Below are positions 1 to 10,706 of a stretch of DNA of 64,000 nt, one piece after another (the first letter of the stretch is position 1; every line of letters starts with the position of its first letter). Source of the stretch: CAWFPR01 sp963817635 (GTDB lineage: Bacteria; Acidobacteriota; Vicinamibacteria; Vicinamibacterales; 2-12-FULL-66-21); assembly GCA_963817635.1 (NCBI GenBank), contig CAWFPR010000002.1, positions 1 to 64,000 of the forward strand, in the 5' to 3' direction. The position numbers and the translations under genes are program-made. A model generated the notes under the pieces. That model made no database searches, was not told the origin of the DNA, and saw only the letters and a program-made list of their open reading frames with translations.

Positions 1-2934
1 AAGGGCTCGTCGTGGGGCAACCACCGCGCGGTCGTCGTGCTCGACGGAGCGGCCGCGGCCGTCACGGGCCCGGATGCCGCGGTGCTCGTCACGATTCCCT
101 GGCGGCGCCACGATCCGCATCCGGTGAACAAGGCGATCGTCGTGGTGGACGCGCGCACGAACGGGCCCATCAGCGAGCGCTGGGCGTGCGGGTGGAGCAA
201 CTGTCCGGCGACGTGGTGTTTCGCCCCAATACGGGGTCAACGACCTACTACGTCTACTACATGCCCTGGGACACCACCGGAGGCCCCTATCCCACGGTCA
301 CCTACCCGCGGTCCGTGCTCGAGCCGAACGCCAGGTGGGCCGCTTCCGCGCGCTCCCGCGCCGTCGCGCTGCCGCGGGCGCGTGCCACGCGGATCCAGTC
401 GATCGACGCGTTCCACAGTTTCTTCCCGATGGAGATCATCGCGAGCACGCCGAGGCGCGCGGTTCATGCAGGCGCGCCCGGCGGGTGGCGAGCCGTGGCG
501 GAATACCGCGACTACCCATGCGGATGTGGCGCTACATCCCGAAGCACTGGACCGACGGACCGCGGTCGGCCACGGCTTCGACAGCCGCGTCCTGCGCGAC
601 GAGTACTTCACGTTCCAGGTGGCGGTCATCGCGGGCAACACGCCGCTCGACGACGTGCGGGTCCCGTTCGAGCGCTTCCCCGAAACTGGCAGGGGCAGGC
701 TGACCTGCTTCAACTACCGGCGGCATAGACGAGAACGGCAGCCGTTCACGAAGAAGGTGAAGGTCGAAGCCCGAGCCGTGCAGCCGCTGTGGATCGGCGT
801 GCAGATCCCGCGCATCAGCCGGCCGGACTGGTCGAGGGCGCGGTGGTCGTCTCGGCCGGCAACCGCGCAGACGATCCACCTGCGGCTCGACGTGGACGAC
901 GCCGCGGCGATGAATCACGGTTCGACGAGCCGGAGCTGATGAGCCGGCTCGCGTGGCTCAACTCCACGGCCGGCACCGATACCGAACGTCATCATCCAGC
1001 CGTTCACGCCGGTCGCGGTCGGCGGCGACGGCGGCACAAAGTGTCCGTGCTCGGCCGCGCGTCGAACTGGGCGCGTCGGGGCTGCCCGATCGCATCGTGA
1101 GCTCTTTCACGCCCGACGTCACGCTCGGCGACGCGCGCTGCCGGTGCTCGCGCGGCCGATGGCGCTCGACGTCGTGATCGGCGGCGCCGCCGAACGCATG
1201 CGCACCGGCGCCTTCGCCGGCACAGGAGTCGCGAGGCCGCGCATCGTGGACGGCCGAGAGCCAGTCCGCCGCGTTCGCATGACCGTGACGGGCGCGCTCG
1301 AATACGACGGCATGCTCGACTACCGCATCGACGCTCACGGCGCTGGCGGACGCGGACGTCGACGACATCGTCCTGCCGGTGTCGCTACGCGCCCGGCGCG
1401 GCCGAGTACATGCTCGGCCTCGGACGGAAGGGCGGCCGGCGTCCGGAGCGGTCGACTGGACGTGGAAGGTCGAGAACAACCAGGAAGGCGTGTGGCTCGG
1501 CGGCATCAACCGCGGCCTGCAGTACGTGCTGCGCGACGACAACTACGTGCGGCCGCTCAACACCAACTTCTACCAGAGCCAGCCGCTCAACCTGCCGCCG
1601 TCCTGGTACAACGGCGGCCGGGGCGGCATCCGCATAGAGACCCCGACGGCCGGTGACCGCCGACGAACTACTCGGGCGCGCGACATCTCGCCGCGGGCGA
1701 GACACTGCACTTCAACGTGCGCTTCCTGATGACGCCGTTCAAGCCGGTCGACACGGCGACGCACTTCAACACACGGTTCGTGCACAAATACGTGCCGGTC
1801 GACGAGGTGAAGGCCGACGGCGGCACGGTCGTCAACATCCACCACGCCAACGAGATCAACCCGTACATCAACTACCCGTTCTTCAATCTCGACAAGCAGA
1901 CGGCGTACATCAACGAGGCGCACGCCAAGGGCATCAAGGTGAAGCTGTACGACACCATCCGCGAGCTCACCTACCACGCGCACGAACTGTTCGCGCTGCG
2001 CAGCCTTGGCGACGAGATCCTCAACGACGGCGACGGCGGCGGGCACTCATGGCTGCAGGAGCACCTGGAGGACCACTACCACTCCGCCTGGCATGCCGCC
2101 GCAACGGACGACGCGGCGATACTCGACAAGGGGACGTCGCGCTGGACGAACTACTACGTCGAGGGGCTCGGCTGGCTGGCGAGCACCAGAAGATCGACGG
2201 CCTCTACCTCGACGACATCGCCTTCAGCCGCGAAACCATGAAGCGCATCGTGTCGGTGCTGGACGCCGGCGCGAGCGAAGTGGTCATCGATCTGCATTCG
2301 GCCAACCAGTTCAATCCGCGCGACGGCTTCATCAACAGCGCGATGCTCTACATGGAGCACTTCCCGTACATCTCGCGGCTGTGGTTCGGCGAATACTTCG
2401 ACTACACGCAGCCCGACGACTACTGGATGACCGAAGTGTCCGGACTGCCGTTCGGCCTGATGGGCGAGATGCTGCAGGACGGCGGACATCCGTACCGCGG
2501 CCTGCTCTACGGCATGACGTCGCGGTTCTACGGCACGACCGATCCGCGGCCGGTGTGGGGCATGATGAACGACTTCGGCATCGCCGACAGCCGCATGCGC
2601 GGCTACTGGCTCGCGGACACGCCGGTTCGAACGGGAATCCGCGCGTGCTCGCGACGACATACGTCCGTCCGAACGGCTCGCTGATCGTGCTGGCGTCGTG
2701 GTCGGACAGCGACGAGACCGTGTCGCTCACATGAACCTCGCCGCGATGGGAATCGCCGGCCCGGTGCGCGTCTTCGCGCCGGCCGTCGCCGGTCTCCAAC
2801 CCGCCGCCGGGATTGATCCGCGCGCGGTCGTGGTGCCGGCGAAGCAGGGCCTGTTCCTGCGGGTAGTCGCGCCCGCGGCTGCCGCCGCTTCGGCGCGATC
2901 AGGCGAGCGTGTTACGGCCGGGGCCGGCCGCTGA
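1..2934 (+). pseudogene. DUF6067-type glycoside hydrolase-like protein, many frameshifts, 5' end outside window
   Basis: Read across all three plus frames, this stretch spells one continuous protein. Conserved segments include VNIHHANEINPYINYPF near 1830, an IRELTYHAHELFALRSLG block near 1960, RWTNYYVEGLGWL near 2140 and DGLYLDDIAFSRETMKR near 2205. These match the family annotated as glycoside hydrolase domain / DUF6067, thought to act on polysaccharide outside the cytoplasm; the substrate is unknown. The reading frame moves at least eight times (for example near 180, 510, 570, 1440, 1660, 2180, 2640 and 2730), yet the protein sequence between breaks is clean. That suggests indels in the assembly, perhaps at a contig end with low coverage, more than true decay, but both are possible. 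The N-terminus and any signal peptide lie before base 1. Confidence 0.7.
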
Positions 2935-3080
2935 CCGGGTCAACCGCGAAGCGATTCGAATACCTGGTTGGCAGACAGGTTCGTCGCGGGCCCCAGTTCC
3001 GCGCGTCGCGAGCCAGAGCTTCGTGTGGCGCATCTGCTGCAGGCTCATGATTTCGCCGAGCCGCGCGCTAAGATACGGCC

Positions 3081-5207
3081 ATGTTGCGACTGGCCTTTTC
3101 CACGATCGCTGTTGCGGCGGTGCTGTCGGCAACCGAGGCGGCGCCGCCGAATGTTCCTTCGACGGTGCGTGTCGCCGGCGGGCACGTGGTGCTCACCTAT
3201 GCCGGCGAGGCTATTTTCGACGGGACGGTCGCGAGCACGGGCCCGGCGCCCGACTTCCGGCGCCTCGTCGAGCGGTCCGGCGGGCGCGTGACACAGGTGC
3301 TGAAGTGGACGGCCGCGCGCGGCACGCAGTTGACTCTGAACGGCGCGGTGCACGGATCGAATGAGGCGTTTGCCGCAGCGGCGGAGCCCCCCGAGGATGC
3401 ACTGCCGGTCGTGCGCCATGCAGTCGGGCCAGTGCAGAACCTGCTGAACCGCGCCGTCTACGATCGGCACGCCGACTGGGCGCTCTCGGTGGATTTTCCG
3501 GCGCGCGTCGTCGTCGTTCCCGGCGGCGAGGGCACGCCCGGCGTCTTTACCGTGACCGCAAGCGGCGGTGAGATCGCGCTTCGATTCAGGCCCCGGTTCT
3601 ACCAACGGCACCGTGGCCTCGCCGAGTATCGCCCGTGGACGTATCGTCCGTGGGAGCAGTCGGTCGCGGGCTGGACGTCGTGGTATGCGTTCTTCGACAA
3701 GGTGACCGAGCGCGACATCAGGCGCACGGCCGACGTGCTTGGCGACGTGCTCGGTCCGTTCGGCTATCGCTATCTGCAGATCGACGACGGGTATCAGCGG
3801 CTGCCGATCGGCGTACCTGAGCACTGGCTGCAGGCGAACGAGAAGTTCCCGGGAGGGCTCGCATCCCTGCGCCGATACATCAGCGATCGCGGGCTGGAGC
3901 CGGGCATCTGGACCAACGTCAGCTTTCAGGACCCGGACGCCGCCGCCGCGCACCCCGCGTGGTTCGTGCCGGGGGCGGATGGACGTCCCGCGCGCGGCAA
4001 CTGGGTCGGCTTCGTGATGGATGGCAGCCGGCCGGCGACCATCTCCAGCCTCATTACACCTGTCTACCGCGCGTTGAGGGATATGGGCTGGACCTACTTC
4101 AAGCTCGACGCGCTCCGGCACCTTCGCTACGAGGGTTACAACAGCTTCGCGGACTACTTCACGCGAAAGGGTCTCGATCGCGAACAGACTTTCCGGCACG
4201 TCGTCCAGTCCGTGCGCGACACGATCGGGCGAGATCGCTATCTGCTCGCCTGCTGGGGCATCCGTCCCGAACTGATCGGGCTCGTGGACGGTGTGCGCGT
4301 TGGTGACGATGGGTTCGGGTATGGTTCGTTCGCGCAGTACAACTCGTTCAACAACGTGGTCTGGAGAAACGACCCGGACCACATCGAACTGCGGCAGCCG
4401 GATGGCTACCGGGCGGCGACGTTGACGTCGCTGACGGGCTCCGTGCTGATGCTGACCGACCCGCCCGAGGTCTACCAGACCGATCGGGTGGAGGCGGCGA
4501 AGCGCACGGCGCCGGTCCTCTTCACGCGCCCCGGTCAGATCTACGACGTCGATCCGTCCCGATCATCGCTCCTCGGGGAAGCCGATGCCACGGTCAGCGG
4601 CGCCGGGCCCCGGCCCTTCGACGCGGACCAGCGGCTCGTCGTTCCGCTCTACCAGCTCGACATCGCACGGCCATTCGGGCAGTGGACTGTCCTCGGGCGA
4701 ACGGAAGGCAGCGACGGGCATCTCGAGTTCACGGATCTCGGGTTGCCGGAGCGGACCGACTACATCGCGTTCGAGTTCTGGACCCGCACGACGCTCGGTG
4801 TCGTCCGCGACCGGCTCGCGCTCCCTCCCGTCGATCAGGTCTACCAGGTGCAGGTCGTGTGCCTCCGTCCGCAGGTCGATCACCCGCAGGTCCTCTCGAC
4901 GAGCCGTCACGTGACGTGCGGCGGCCCCGACCTGCAGGACGTGAGATGGACGGGTCGCGCGCTGTCCGGCACGAGCGATCTCGTCGCGGGAGACGAGTAC
5001 GCGATCTACCTGACCGAGCCCGAGGGGTTCACCCTGCAACGCGTGAGCGCCGGCGGGGCGGACGTGGTGGGGAACACGATCGAAGCGCCTGCTGCGCCGG
5101 CGCCGGTGACGGGCGGCGCGACGCCTGGACCAACGCGAATCGTTCGCCTCCGCGCGGCCGCCGGCGGCCGCGCAACCTGGACCATATCGTATGCGCCCGT
5201 TCGCTGA
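3081..5207 (+). CDS. Secreted alpha-galactosidase-like glycoside hydrolase (clan GH-D, GH36/GH27-like)
   Basis: The 708-residue protein begins with a signal peptide (MLRLAFSTIAVAAVLSATEA). A beta-rich N-terminal region precedes a TIM barrel that starts near GWTSWYAFFDKVTERDI (about residue 195). Barrel motifs are YRYLQIDDGYQ (about 230), the likely nucleophile aspartate in YFKLDAL (about residue 343) and a likely acid/base aspartate in VRVGDDGFGYG (about 408). The barrel is followed by a beta C-terminal domain. This order is that of clan-D alpha-galactosidases and related enzymes; the exact sugar cannot be read from sequence. The ATG lies six bases after a TAAGAT hexamer and has no Shine-Dalgarno, so the mRNA may be leaderless. 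The preceding gene is also sugar-active, which fits a carbohydrate-use locus. Confidence 0.8.
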   Translation: MLRLAFSTIAVAAVLSATEAAPPNVPSTVRVAGGHVVLTYAGEAIFDGTVASTGPAPDFRRLVERSGGRVTQVLKWTAARGTQLTLNGAVHGSNEAFAAAAEPPEDALPVVRHAVGPVQNLLNRAVYDRHADWALSVDFPARVVVVPGGEGTPGVFTVTASGGEIALRFRPRFYQRHRGLAEYRPWTYRPWEQSVAGWTSWYAFFDKVTERDIRRTADVLGDVLGPFGYRYLQIDDGYQRLPIGVPEHWLQANEKFPGGLASLRRYISDRGLEPGIWTNVSFQDPDAAAAHPAWFVPGADGRPARGNWVGFVMDGSRPATISSLITPVYRALRDMGWTYFKLDALRHLRYEGYNSFADYFTRKGLDREQTFRHVVQSVRDTIGRDRYLLACWGIRPELIGLVDGVRVGDDGFGYGSFAQYNSFNNVVWRNDPDHIELRQPDGYRAATLTSLTGSVLMLTDPPEVYQTDRVEAAKRTAPVLFTRPGQIYDVDPSRSSLLGEADATVSGAGPRPFDADQRLVVPLYQLDIARPFGQWTVLGRTEGSDGHLEFTDLGLPERTDYIAFEFWTRTTLGVVRDRLALPPVDQVYQVQVVCLRPQVDHPQVLSTSRHVTCGGPDLQDVRWTGRALSGTSDLVAGDEYAIYLTEPEGFTLQRVSAGGADVVGNTIEAPAAPAPVTGGATPGPTRIVRLRAAAGGRATWTISYAPVR

Positions 5208-5214
5208 GCGGGTG

Positions 5215-5241
5215 TTCGACAGGTCCCCGACGGTCTACAAT
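5215..5241 (+). promoter_or_regulatory. Possible sigma-70-like promoter close to the 5250 start
   Basis: TTCGAC (5215-5220) and TACAAT (5236-5241) are 15 bases apart, a short spacing. TACAAT ends eight bases before the GTG start at 5250, so transcription would begin almost at the start codon. The -10 element is convincing by position; the -35 is weak. Confidence 0.35.
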
Positions 5242-5249
5242 CTCGAATC

Positions 5250-6146
5250 GTGCCGAGGTTGTGCCGGGTGTTCGGGGTTGTGGTCGCTGCGGCGAGCGTG
5301 GTCTCGGCGGCAGTGGCCGCACGGCAGGGTGTCGAGGGTGACGGCGAACTCCGCCGGGTGCTCCAGCGGGTCGGAGAAGGGGTCGAGCGGTACTTCGCGC
5401 GTGCGCAGAGCATCGTCTGTCTCGAGACCGTCACGTGGCTGCCTCTCGGTCCGAGTCCAGGGCTCGGCGAGATGTCGCGCCGGATCGAGTCGGAGCTGTC
5501 GCTGGCGTGGGATGCGGCCGGCGCCGGCCAGGCCGCACGCGACATCAGGACGGTGCGGCGGGTGCTGAGAGTGAACGGCCGTCCACCACGCCCTCACGAT
5601 CCGCGCAACTGCACGACCCCGGAGCAGACAGAGACGGAAGCTGCACCGCTGTCGATGCTGCTGCCCGAGATGCGCGACCAGTATCGTTTCAAGCTCGCCG
5701 GCACGCGGCGCGTGCAGGGACGCCAGACGCTGCTCGTGGACTACGTCGAGACGGCCCGGCCGCGGATCGAGTCGAGCCTGGTCGAGGGCAACGAGGACTG
5801 CATCAGCTACACGATCGACGGCGGCAGCCGAGGCCGCGTCTGGATCGACGCCGACAGCTATGATGTTGTGCGCCTGGATCGGCACGTCTCCGGGATGCTG
5901 GATATCCCGCTGCCGCGCAAATTGGTCCAGCGGTACGGTTACACCAGCGAACTGACGCTCGAGCGGTCCGACACCACGATTGCGTTCGAGTCCGTGGAGT
6001 TTCGCGACCCGGACGAGGTGCTGATCCTGCCGGTCTCGATGGTCGAGATGCGCGAGACCCGCGGCTCGGGCGTGCCCCGCCTCCGGACGACGACCGAGTA
6101 CACGGATTACCGCCGGTTCCTGACCGGCAGCCGCATCGTGCGCTGA
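5250..6146 (+). CDS. Secreted protein of unknown function (298 aa)
   Basis: I do not recognise the family. The GTG start at 5250 gives a signal peptide (about residues 1-24, hydrophobic VFGVVVAAASVVSAAVAA ending in AR). The mature part is soluble, with an N-terminal helical stretch (VLQRVGEGVERYFARAQSIVCLETV) and then a beta-strand-rich body whose strands resemble an open sheet or barrel (RVWIDADSYDVVRLDRHV). The general plan resembles secreted acidobacterial proteins distantly like LolA/LppX-type folds, but that is only an impression. It follows the alpha-galactosidase-like gene on the same strand after 42 bases and may have its own promoter with a very short leader. Codon use is like its neighbours. 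Confidence 0.6.
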   Translation: MPRLCRVFGVVVAAASVVSAAVAARQGVEGDGELRRVLQRVGEGVERYFARAQSIVCLETVTWLPLGPSPGLGEMSRRIESELSLAWDAAGAGQAARDIRTVRRVLRVNGRPPRPHDPRNCTTPEQTETEAAPLSMLLPEMRDQYRFKLAGTRRVQGRQTLLVDYVETARPRIESSLVEGNEDCISYTIDGGSRGRVWIDADSYDVVRLDRHVSGMLDIPLPRKLVQRYGYTSELTLERSDTTIAFESVEFRDPDEVLILPVSMVEMRETRGSGVPRLRTTTEYTDYRRFLTGSRIVR

Positions 6147-6312
6147 CGACGGGTCGGTCCGCGTGCGCGAGCCGCGCCGGTGCAGGGATCGATCACACAA
6201 ATGGCGCCCGGCGACGAATTCTGCAATGGACCCGGACCCTGCCGGAGCCGATTAGTCCTGTGTGCTGAGCAGTTAGACCCTTCCGTCGAGTCGGCCTCAA
6301 GTTTGCAACGCA

Positions 6313-8841
6313 ATGCCCGCTACCACTGGACGTTTGTCCGAAATGCCCTCGCCTTTTCGCCTACGGCACCTCATCGCCCCGGCTGTGGCAATTGTCGTGG
6401 GACTGGGCCTCGGCCTGGCCCTGTGGCCGGCGTCGGGCCGCGAGTTCGTGTTCACCGGCCTGATGCTCGCCGCCGTCGTCGCGGCGCTTCCCTGGCTGCC
6501 TACTCAGGACAACGACTGGTTGACGCTCCGGCTGGACTTCGTCGCCGAGATGACGACGCTCCTGGCCTTCGGTCCCGGCCCGGCGATGCTCGTCGCGGCG
6601 TGCGCACTGTTCACGCGTCATCTGTCCGATCCGCACGCGGCGCCGTGGCGGCAGCGGTTGGTGAACGCGGGCGCCGTCCTGGCCGCCTTGTGGGCCGCTG
6701 GCGTGGTGCACGGCGCGCTCAGGGGCGGCAACGGCGCCATCACCGTCCCGGGCGACGCGTTGGCGATCGCGGCCGTAGTCCTCGCGTACTGCCTGGTCAT
6801 GAGCGCGTTGAGCGATGTGCTGGCGCCGCTGGCCTTCCGGCAATCGCTGCCCGACGGCTGGCGCTGGTGGCCGGCGCGCCTTGTGCGGGCCTCGTCTGTA
6901 TATTTCGTGGGTGGCACCGTCGCCGCGGGCATTGCCGGTCTGATGGACCGGCACGCGTGGGAGGCGCTGGCGGTCGCCGCCGTGCCGTTGAGCCTCGCGT
7001 ATCGCGTTTACGTGGACCACGTCCGGAGCCTCGGCACCGAGCGCCGGAGTTCCGCCGCGCTCTCGCACGAAGTCGGCGAGCACCGGCTCGCCGTCCAGTC
7101 GACGAAGCGGGATGCGGACCGGCTCCGGCTGGCGGCGCAGGTTGCCAACGACGGCCTCTGGGAATGGGATCTCCAGACGCAGCAGTTCCAGGTCACCGGC
7201 CCGTGGAAGGCGCTGCTCGGACTGAAGGACAGCGCGGTCATCGAGTCGCCAGCGCAGTGGCTCGACCGCGTGCACGAGGACGACCTTGCCGCGCTCAAGT
7301 CGGCACTCCATGCGTATCTGTCCGGTTCGAGCAGCCGGTTCCGGCATGATCACCGGCTGCGCCACGAAGACGGCAGCTACAAGAGGTTCCAGTGCCGCGG
7401 TGTGGCGGCCCGGGCGGCCGGCGGGCGCGCGACGCGCATCGCGGGATCGCTGACCGACACGACCGACCTGGCGGTCACGCAGGAGCGGCTGCGCCACGCG
7501 GTCTTTCTCGATCCCCTGACCGGCCTCCACAACCGCGCGGTGTTCGTCGAAAGTATCGGGCGGCGATTGAAGGATCTGCAGCAGCCGCGGCCCGGCGGCG
7601 ACGGCTTCGCGCTGCTGTACCTCGATCTCGATCGCTTCAAGGTGATCAACGACAGCCTCGGCCACCACGTGGGCGACGAACTGCTCGTGGCCGTGTCGAT
7701 GCGGCTCCAGTCGTGCCTCCGCCCGGGGGACGGCCTCGCCCGTCTCGGCGGCGACGAGTTCGCGATCCTGCTGAACGGGCTCCAGACCGATCAGCAGGCG
7801 AACGTCATCGCGTTCCGCCTGCAGGACGAGCTCGGCAAGCCCTTCTCGATCGACGGCCGGGAAGTCTTCACGTCCGCGAGCATCGGCATCGCGTTCGGCG
7901 GCACCCAGTACAACGGTCCCGACGAGATGATGCACGACGCCGACACCGCGATGTACCAGGCCAAGGCGCACGGCAAGGCGCGGCACGAGGTGTTCGACGC
8001 CGACATGGACGCCCGCGCGCGGGACCGGCTGGAGCTCGAGACCGACCTGCGGCGCGCGGTCGGCAACGCCGATCTCGAGACGCACTATCAGCCGATCGTG
8101 TTGCTCGCCTCGGGAATGTGCGTGGGGTTCGAATCCCTCGTGCGCTGGACGCGCAACGGCAAGCCGGTGTCACCCGCCACGTTCATTCCGATCGCGGAGG
8201 AGCTGGGACTCATCGAACAGATTGGCACGCGCGTGCTCGAGGAAGCCTGTGAGACGTTCGCGGCGTGGCAGCGGGCGTTTCCCGACGCAGGCCTCGACTG
8301 CATCACCGTCAACGTGTCCAGCCGACAGCTGATGCAGGACGGGTTCCTCCGTGTCGTCGAGCGCACCGTCCGGCGCGCGCAGCTGAAGCCGTCCACGCTT
8401 CGCATCGAGATCACCGAGACCGCGCTGATGACCAATCCCAACGAAGCCGCCAGGGTGCTCAGGCGGCTGCGGGATTTCGGCGTCAAGATCTACCTGGACG
8501 ACTTCGGCACCGGCTATTCGTCCTTGAGCCACCTGCACTATCTTCCGGTCGACGCGCTCAAGATCGATCGCTCGTTCGTGCAGAGCCTGTCGCAGCCGGA
8601 TCGTCCGGCGATCGTCGAGAGCATTCTCGCGCTGGCGCGCACGCTCCATACCAGCGTGGTTGCGGAAGGCATCGAGACGACCTCGCAGGCTCGCGAGCTG
8701 GAGCGGCTCGGGTGCACGCACGCCCAGGGCTTCCTCTTCTCGCGGGCCGTGTCCGCGACGTCCGCCGAGCAGATCGTCTCCGCGCACAGGCCTCTCGGTC
8801 CCAAGGGCGAAGAGGTCTCGCAGCGCGCGGCCGCCAGCTGA
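6313..8841 (+). CDS. Membrane-anchored PAS-GGDEF-EAL cyclic-di-GMP protein
   Basis: The 842-residue protein has six to eight N-terminal membrane helices (about residues 15-235), a coiled-coil/PAS-PAC sensor (about 255-395, including NDGLWEWDLQTQQF), a GGDEF domain and an EAL domain. The GGDEF site is intact (RLGGDEFAILL, about 476), consistent with diguanylate cyclase activity. The EAL domain (from about 590) reads ESL in place of EAL but keeps the metal and catalytic block DDFGTGYSSL (about 728), so phosphodiesterase activity is plausible. It should make and/or break c-di-GMP at the inner membrane in response to a PAS signal. Two starts are possible: ATG 6313, or ATG 6343 giving MPSPFRLRH. 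It stands alone on its strand, followed by another signalling gene. Confidence 0.85.
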   Translation: MPATTGRLSEMPSPFRLRHLIAPAVAIVVGLGLGLALWPASGREFVFTGLMLAAVVAALPWLPTQDNDWLTLRLDFVAEMTTLLAFGPGPAMLVAACALFTRHLSDPHAAPWRQRLVNAGAVLAALWAAGVVHGALRGGNGAITVPGDALAIAAVVLAYCLVMSALSDVLAPLAFRQSLPDGWRWWPARLVRASSVYFVGGTVAAGIAGLMDRHAWEALAVAAVPLSLAYRVYVDHVRSLGTERRSSAALSHEVGEHRLAVQSTKRDADRLRLAAQVANDGLWEWDLQTQQFQVTGPWKALLGLKDSAVIESPAQWLDRVHEDDLAALKSALHAYLSGSSSRFRHDHRLRHEDGSYKRFQCRGVAARAAGGRATRIAGSLTDTTDLAVTQERLRHAVFLDPLTGLHNRAVFVESIGRRLKDLQQPRPGGDGFALLYLDLDRFKVINDSLGHHVGDELLVAVSMRLQSCLRPGDGLARLGGDEFAILLNGLQTDQQANVIAFRLQDELGKPFSIDGREVFTSASIGIAFGGTQYNGPDEMMHDADTAMYQAKAHGKARHEVFDADMDARARDRLELETDLRRAVGNADLETHYQPIVLLASGMCVGFESLVRWTRNGKPVSPATFIPIAEELGLIEQIGTRVLEEACETFAAWQRAFPDAGLDCITVNVSSRQLMQDGFLRVVERTVRRAQLKPSTLRIEITETALMTNPNEAARVLRRLRDFGVKIYLDDFGTGYSSLSHLHYLPVDALKIDRSFVQSLSQPDRPAIVESILALARTLHTSVVAEGIETTSQARELERLGCTHAQGFLFSRAVSATSAEQIVSAHRPLGPKGEEVSQRAAAS

Positions 8842-9017
8842 CGCCATCTGAGGGCCCCTTAACCCTAGGCGGAATCGTCAGGCTCGCCTTGTCCGTGTTG
8901 CGACCGAACCGGTCGATGGACTACCCTGAGTTTTGGCTTTTTGGCCCATGATCAGCGCCCAGGTGGTGCGCCGAGCGCGCACACGGGCGTCTCGGTCACA
9001 AGGGAGGGAAATAGCCT

Positions 9018-10562
9018 GTGTTGTTGTTGCGGTTCGAAGACGGCGGCGCCACGCCTCGCCACGAACTCAAGACGGGAACGACGACTGTCGGCCGAATTCC
9101 GACGTGCGACCTGGTGCTCGGCGACCAGAGCGTCTCGCGGCGCCACGCCACGATTCGAGTCGACAACGGACAAGCCTTCATCCAGGACGCCGGCAGCCGA
9201 TTCGGGACGTTCATCAACGACCAGCAATTGGTCGCCACCGACGTCGAGATGGCCGCCCAACCAGGTGACGTGCTCATGTTCGGCGAAGTGGCCGCGACGC
9301 TGGAACTACGCGTCGATGAAGACGACCTCCTGAGCGATGATCACGAAATCCTCGAAGGCCCCGGGACGCTCTACAAGCCTGTCCAGGTGGCGCCGGAGAC
9401 GGCGGCGCTCGGCGAAGGCAATCTCGTCAAGCTGATCGGCGAGATCGGCCGAACCCTGCTAAGCAGCCAGGCGCTGTCCGAGATTCTGAAGAAGGTGGTC
9501 GAGATGGCGTTCGGCGCGGTGCCGGCCGAACGCGCGTTCCTGATGTTGCGCGACTCCGAGGACGCGGCGCTCGAGGCTCGTCTGCTCCTGCACCGTGACG
9601 GCAGCGTGCCGGCCAATGCGACGCTGAGCCGGGCGGTGATCCGCAAGGTGATGCGCGAGCGGGTGGCGATTCTGGCGTCAGATGCGACGTCGGATCCGGC
9701 GCTGGGCGTCGCCGACAGTATCCTGCGCTTCAACATCCGTTCGTTCATCTGCGCGCCGCTGTGGAGTCGGGACGTCGTCATTGGCGTGCTGTATCTCGAC
9801 AGCCCACGGCGCAACGCATTCACCCCGGCGGACCTCGACGCGATCACGGCCCTTGCCAACGCGGCGGCCGTCGCGATCGAGCACAGCAAGCTGTCGAGTC
9901 AACTCCTCGAGGAGCAGAAGCGACTCGAGCGGCTGCAGCGGTATCACTCCCCGGCCGTCGTGAGCCGCATCATCCACCGGCAGGGTGAGGACACGGGCCC
10001 GACGGCGCAGGAACGCGACGTCACGGTCATGTTCTGCGACCTGGTGGGCTTCACGAGCCTCTGCGAGCTGCTCACGCCGATCGAGGCGGCCGCGCTGCTG
10101 AATACGTTCCTGACGTGCATGACCGACGTCGTCTTCGAGCTCGAAGGGACGCTCGATAAGTATCTGGGGGATGCCCTGCTCGCGGTGTTCGGTGCGCCAT
10201 TCGAACAGGCCGAGCATCCGCTGAAGGCCGTGGAAGCCGCCATCGGCATGCGACGCGCGCTCGCAGACCTCAACACCTGCCGACCCGAAGGCGAACAGCT
10301 GCAGATGCGCATCGCCATCAACACGGGCGTCGCCCTCACGGGCGACATCGGATCGCCGAAACGCCGTGAATTCACCGTCCTCGGCGACGTCGTCAACACA
10401 GCGTCACGGATTGAGGTCGAGATCGCGGGGCCCGGCGAAATCATCATCTCGGGGTCGACATACGCCCGCGTCAAGGGCCTGGTGAAGGTGCGAAAGCTGC
10501 CGTCGAAAGTACTGCGCGGCCGCACCACGACATCAGAGTTCTACGCGGTCGAGAGCATCTAG
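9018..10562 (+). CDS. FHA-GAF-class III adenylate cyclase
   Basis: Start is GTG 9018, chosen because a strong purine-rich ribosome site (AGGGAGGGAA, 9001-9010) lies just before it. The 514 residues hold an FHA domain (about 1-95, with TTVGRIPTCDLVLGDQSVSRRHA), a GAF domain (about 135-290) and a class III nucleotidyl cyclase (about 330-505). Cyclase residues are present: the metal aspartates in VMFCDLVGF and KYLGDALLAVFG, the adenine-selecting lysine in DKYLGD, and the VVNTASR asparagine/arginine pair. It should make cAMP in the cytoplasm. FHA domains bind phosphothreonine, and a Ser/Thr kinase is encoded 145 bases downstream, so kinase control of the cyclase is a reasonable inference. Confidence 0.88.
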   Translation: MLLLRFEDGGATPRHELKTGTTTVGRIPTCDLVLGDQSVSRRHATIRVDNGQAFIQDAGSRFGTFINDQQLVATDVEMAAQPGDVLMFGEVAATLELRVDEDDLLSDDHEILEGPGTLYKPVQVAPETAALGEGNLVKLIGEIGRTLLSSQALSEILKKVVEMAFGAVPAERAFLMLRDSEDAALEARLLLHRDGSVPANATLSRAVIRKVMRERVAILASDATSDPALGVADSILRFNIRSFICAPLWSRDVVIGVLYLDSPRRNAFTPADLDAITALANAAAVAIEHSKLSSQLLEEQKRLERLQRYHSPAVVSRIIHRQGEDTGPTAQERDVTVMFCDLVGFTSLCELLTPIEAAALLNTFLTCMTDVVFELEGTLDKYLGDALLAVFGAPFEQAEHPLKAVEAAIGMRRALADLNTCRPEGEQLQMRIAINTGVALTGDIGSPKRREFTVLGDVVNTASRIEVEIAGPGEIIISGSTYARVKGLVKVRKLPSKVLRGRTTTSEFYAVESI

Positions 10563-10627
10563 CGCGGTAATCGCCGGCATCCCTCGGCAAGGCCAGACCC
10601 GGACGAAGGGCGGAAGCCCGCCGGAAA

Positions 10628-10656
10628 TTGACATCCCCTGGCCCCCGGCCTAGACT
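10628..10656 (+). promoter_or_regulatory. Sigma-70-type promoter for the Ser/Thr kinase gene
   Basis: TTGACA (10628-10633) and TAGACT (10651-10656) are separated by exactly 17 bases. The -35 is perfect and the -10 differs from TATAAT at two positions. The element lies 51 bases before the ATG at 10707, so the 5' leader would be about 45 bases. Confidence 0.7.
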
Positions 10657-10706
10657 CCGATCTCGTCCTGCAGCCGCGTGTTTTTCAACGGTGGGTACCT
10701 AGCGAC

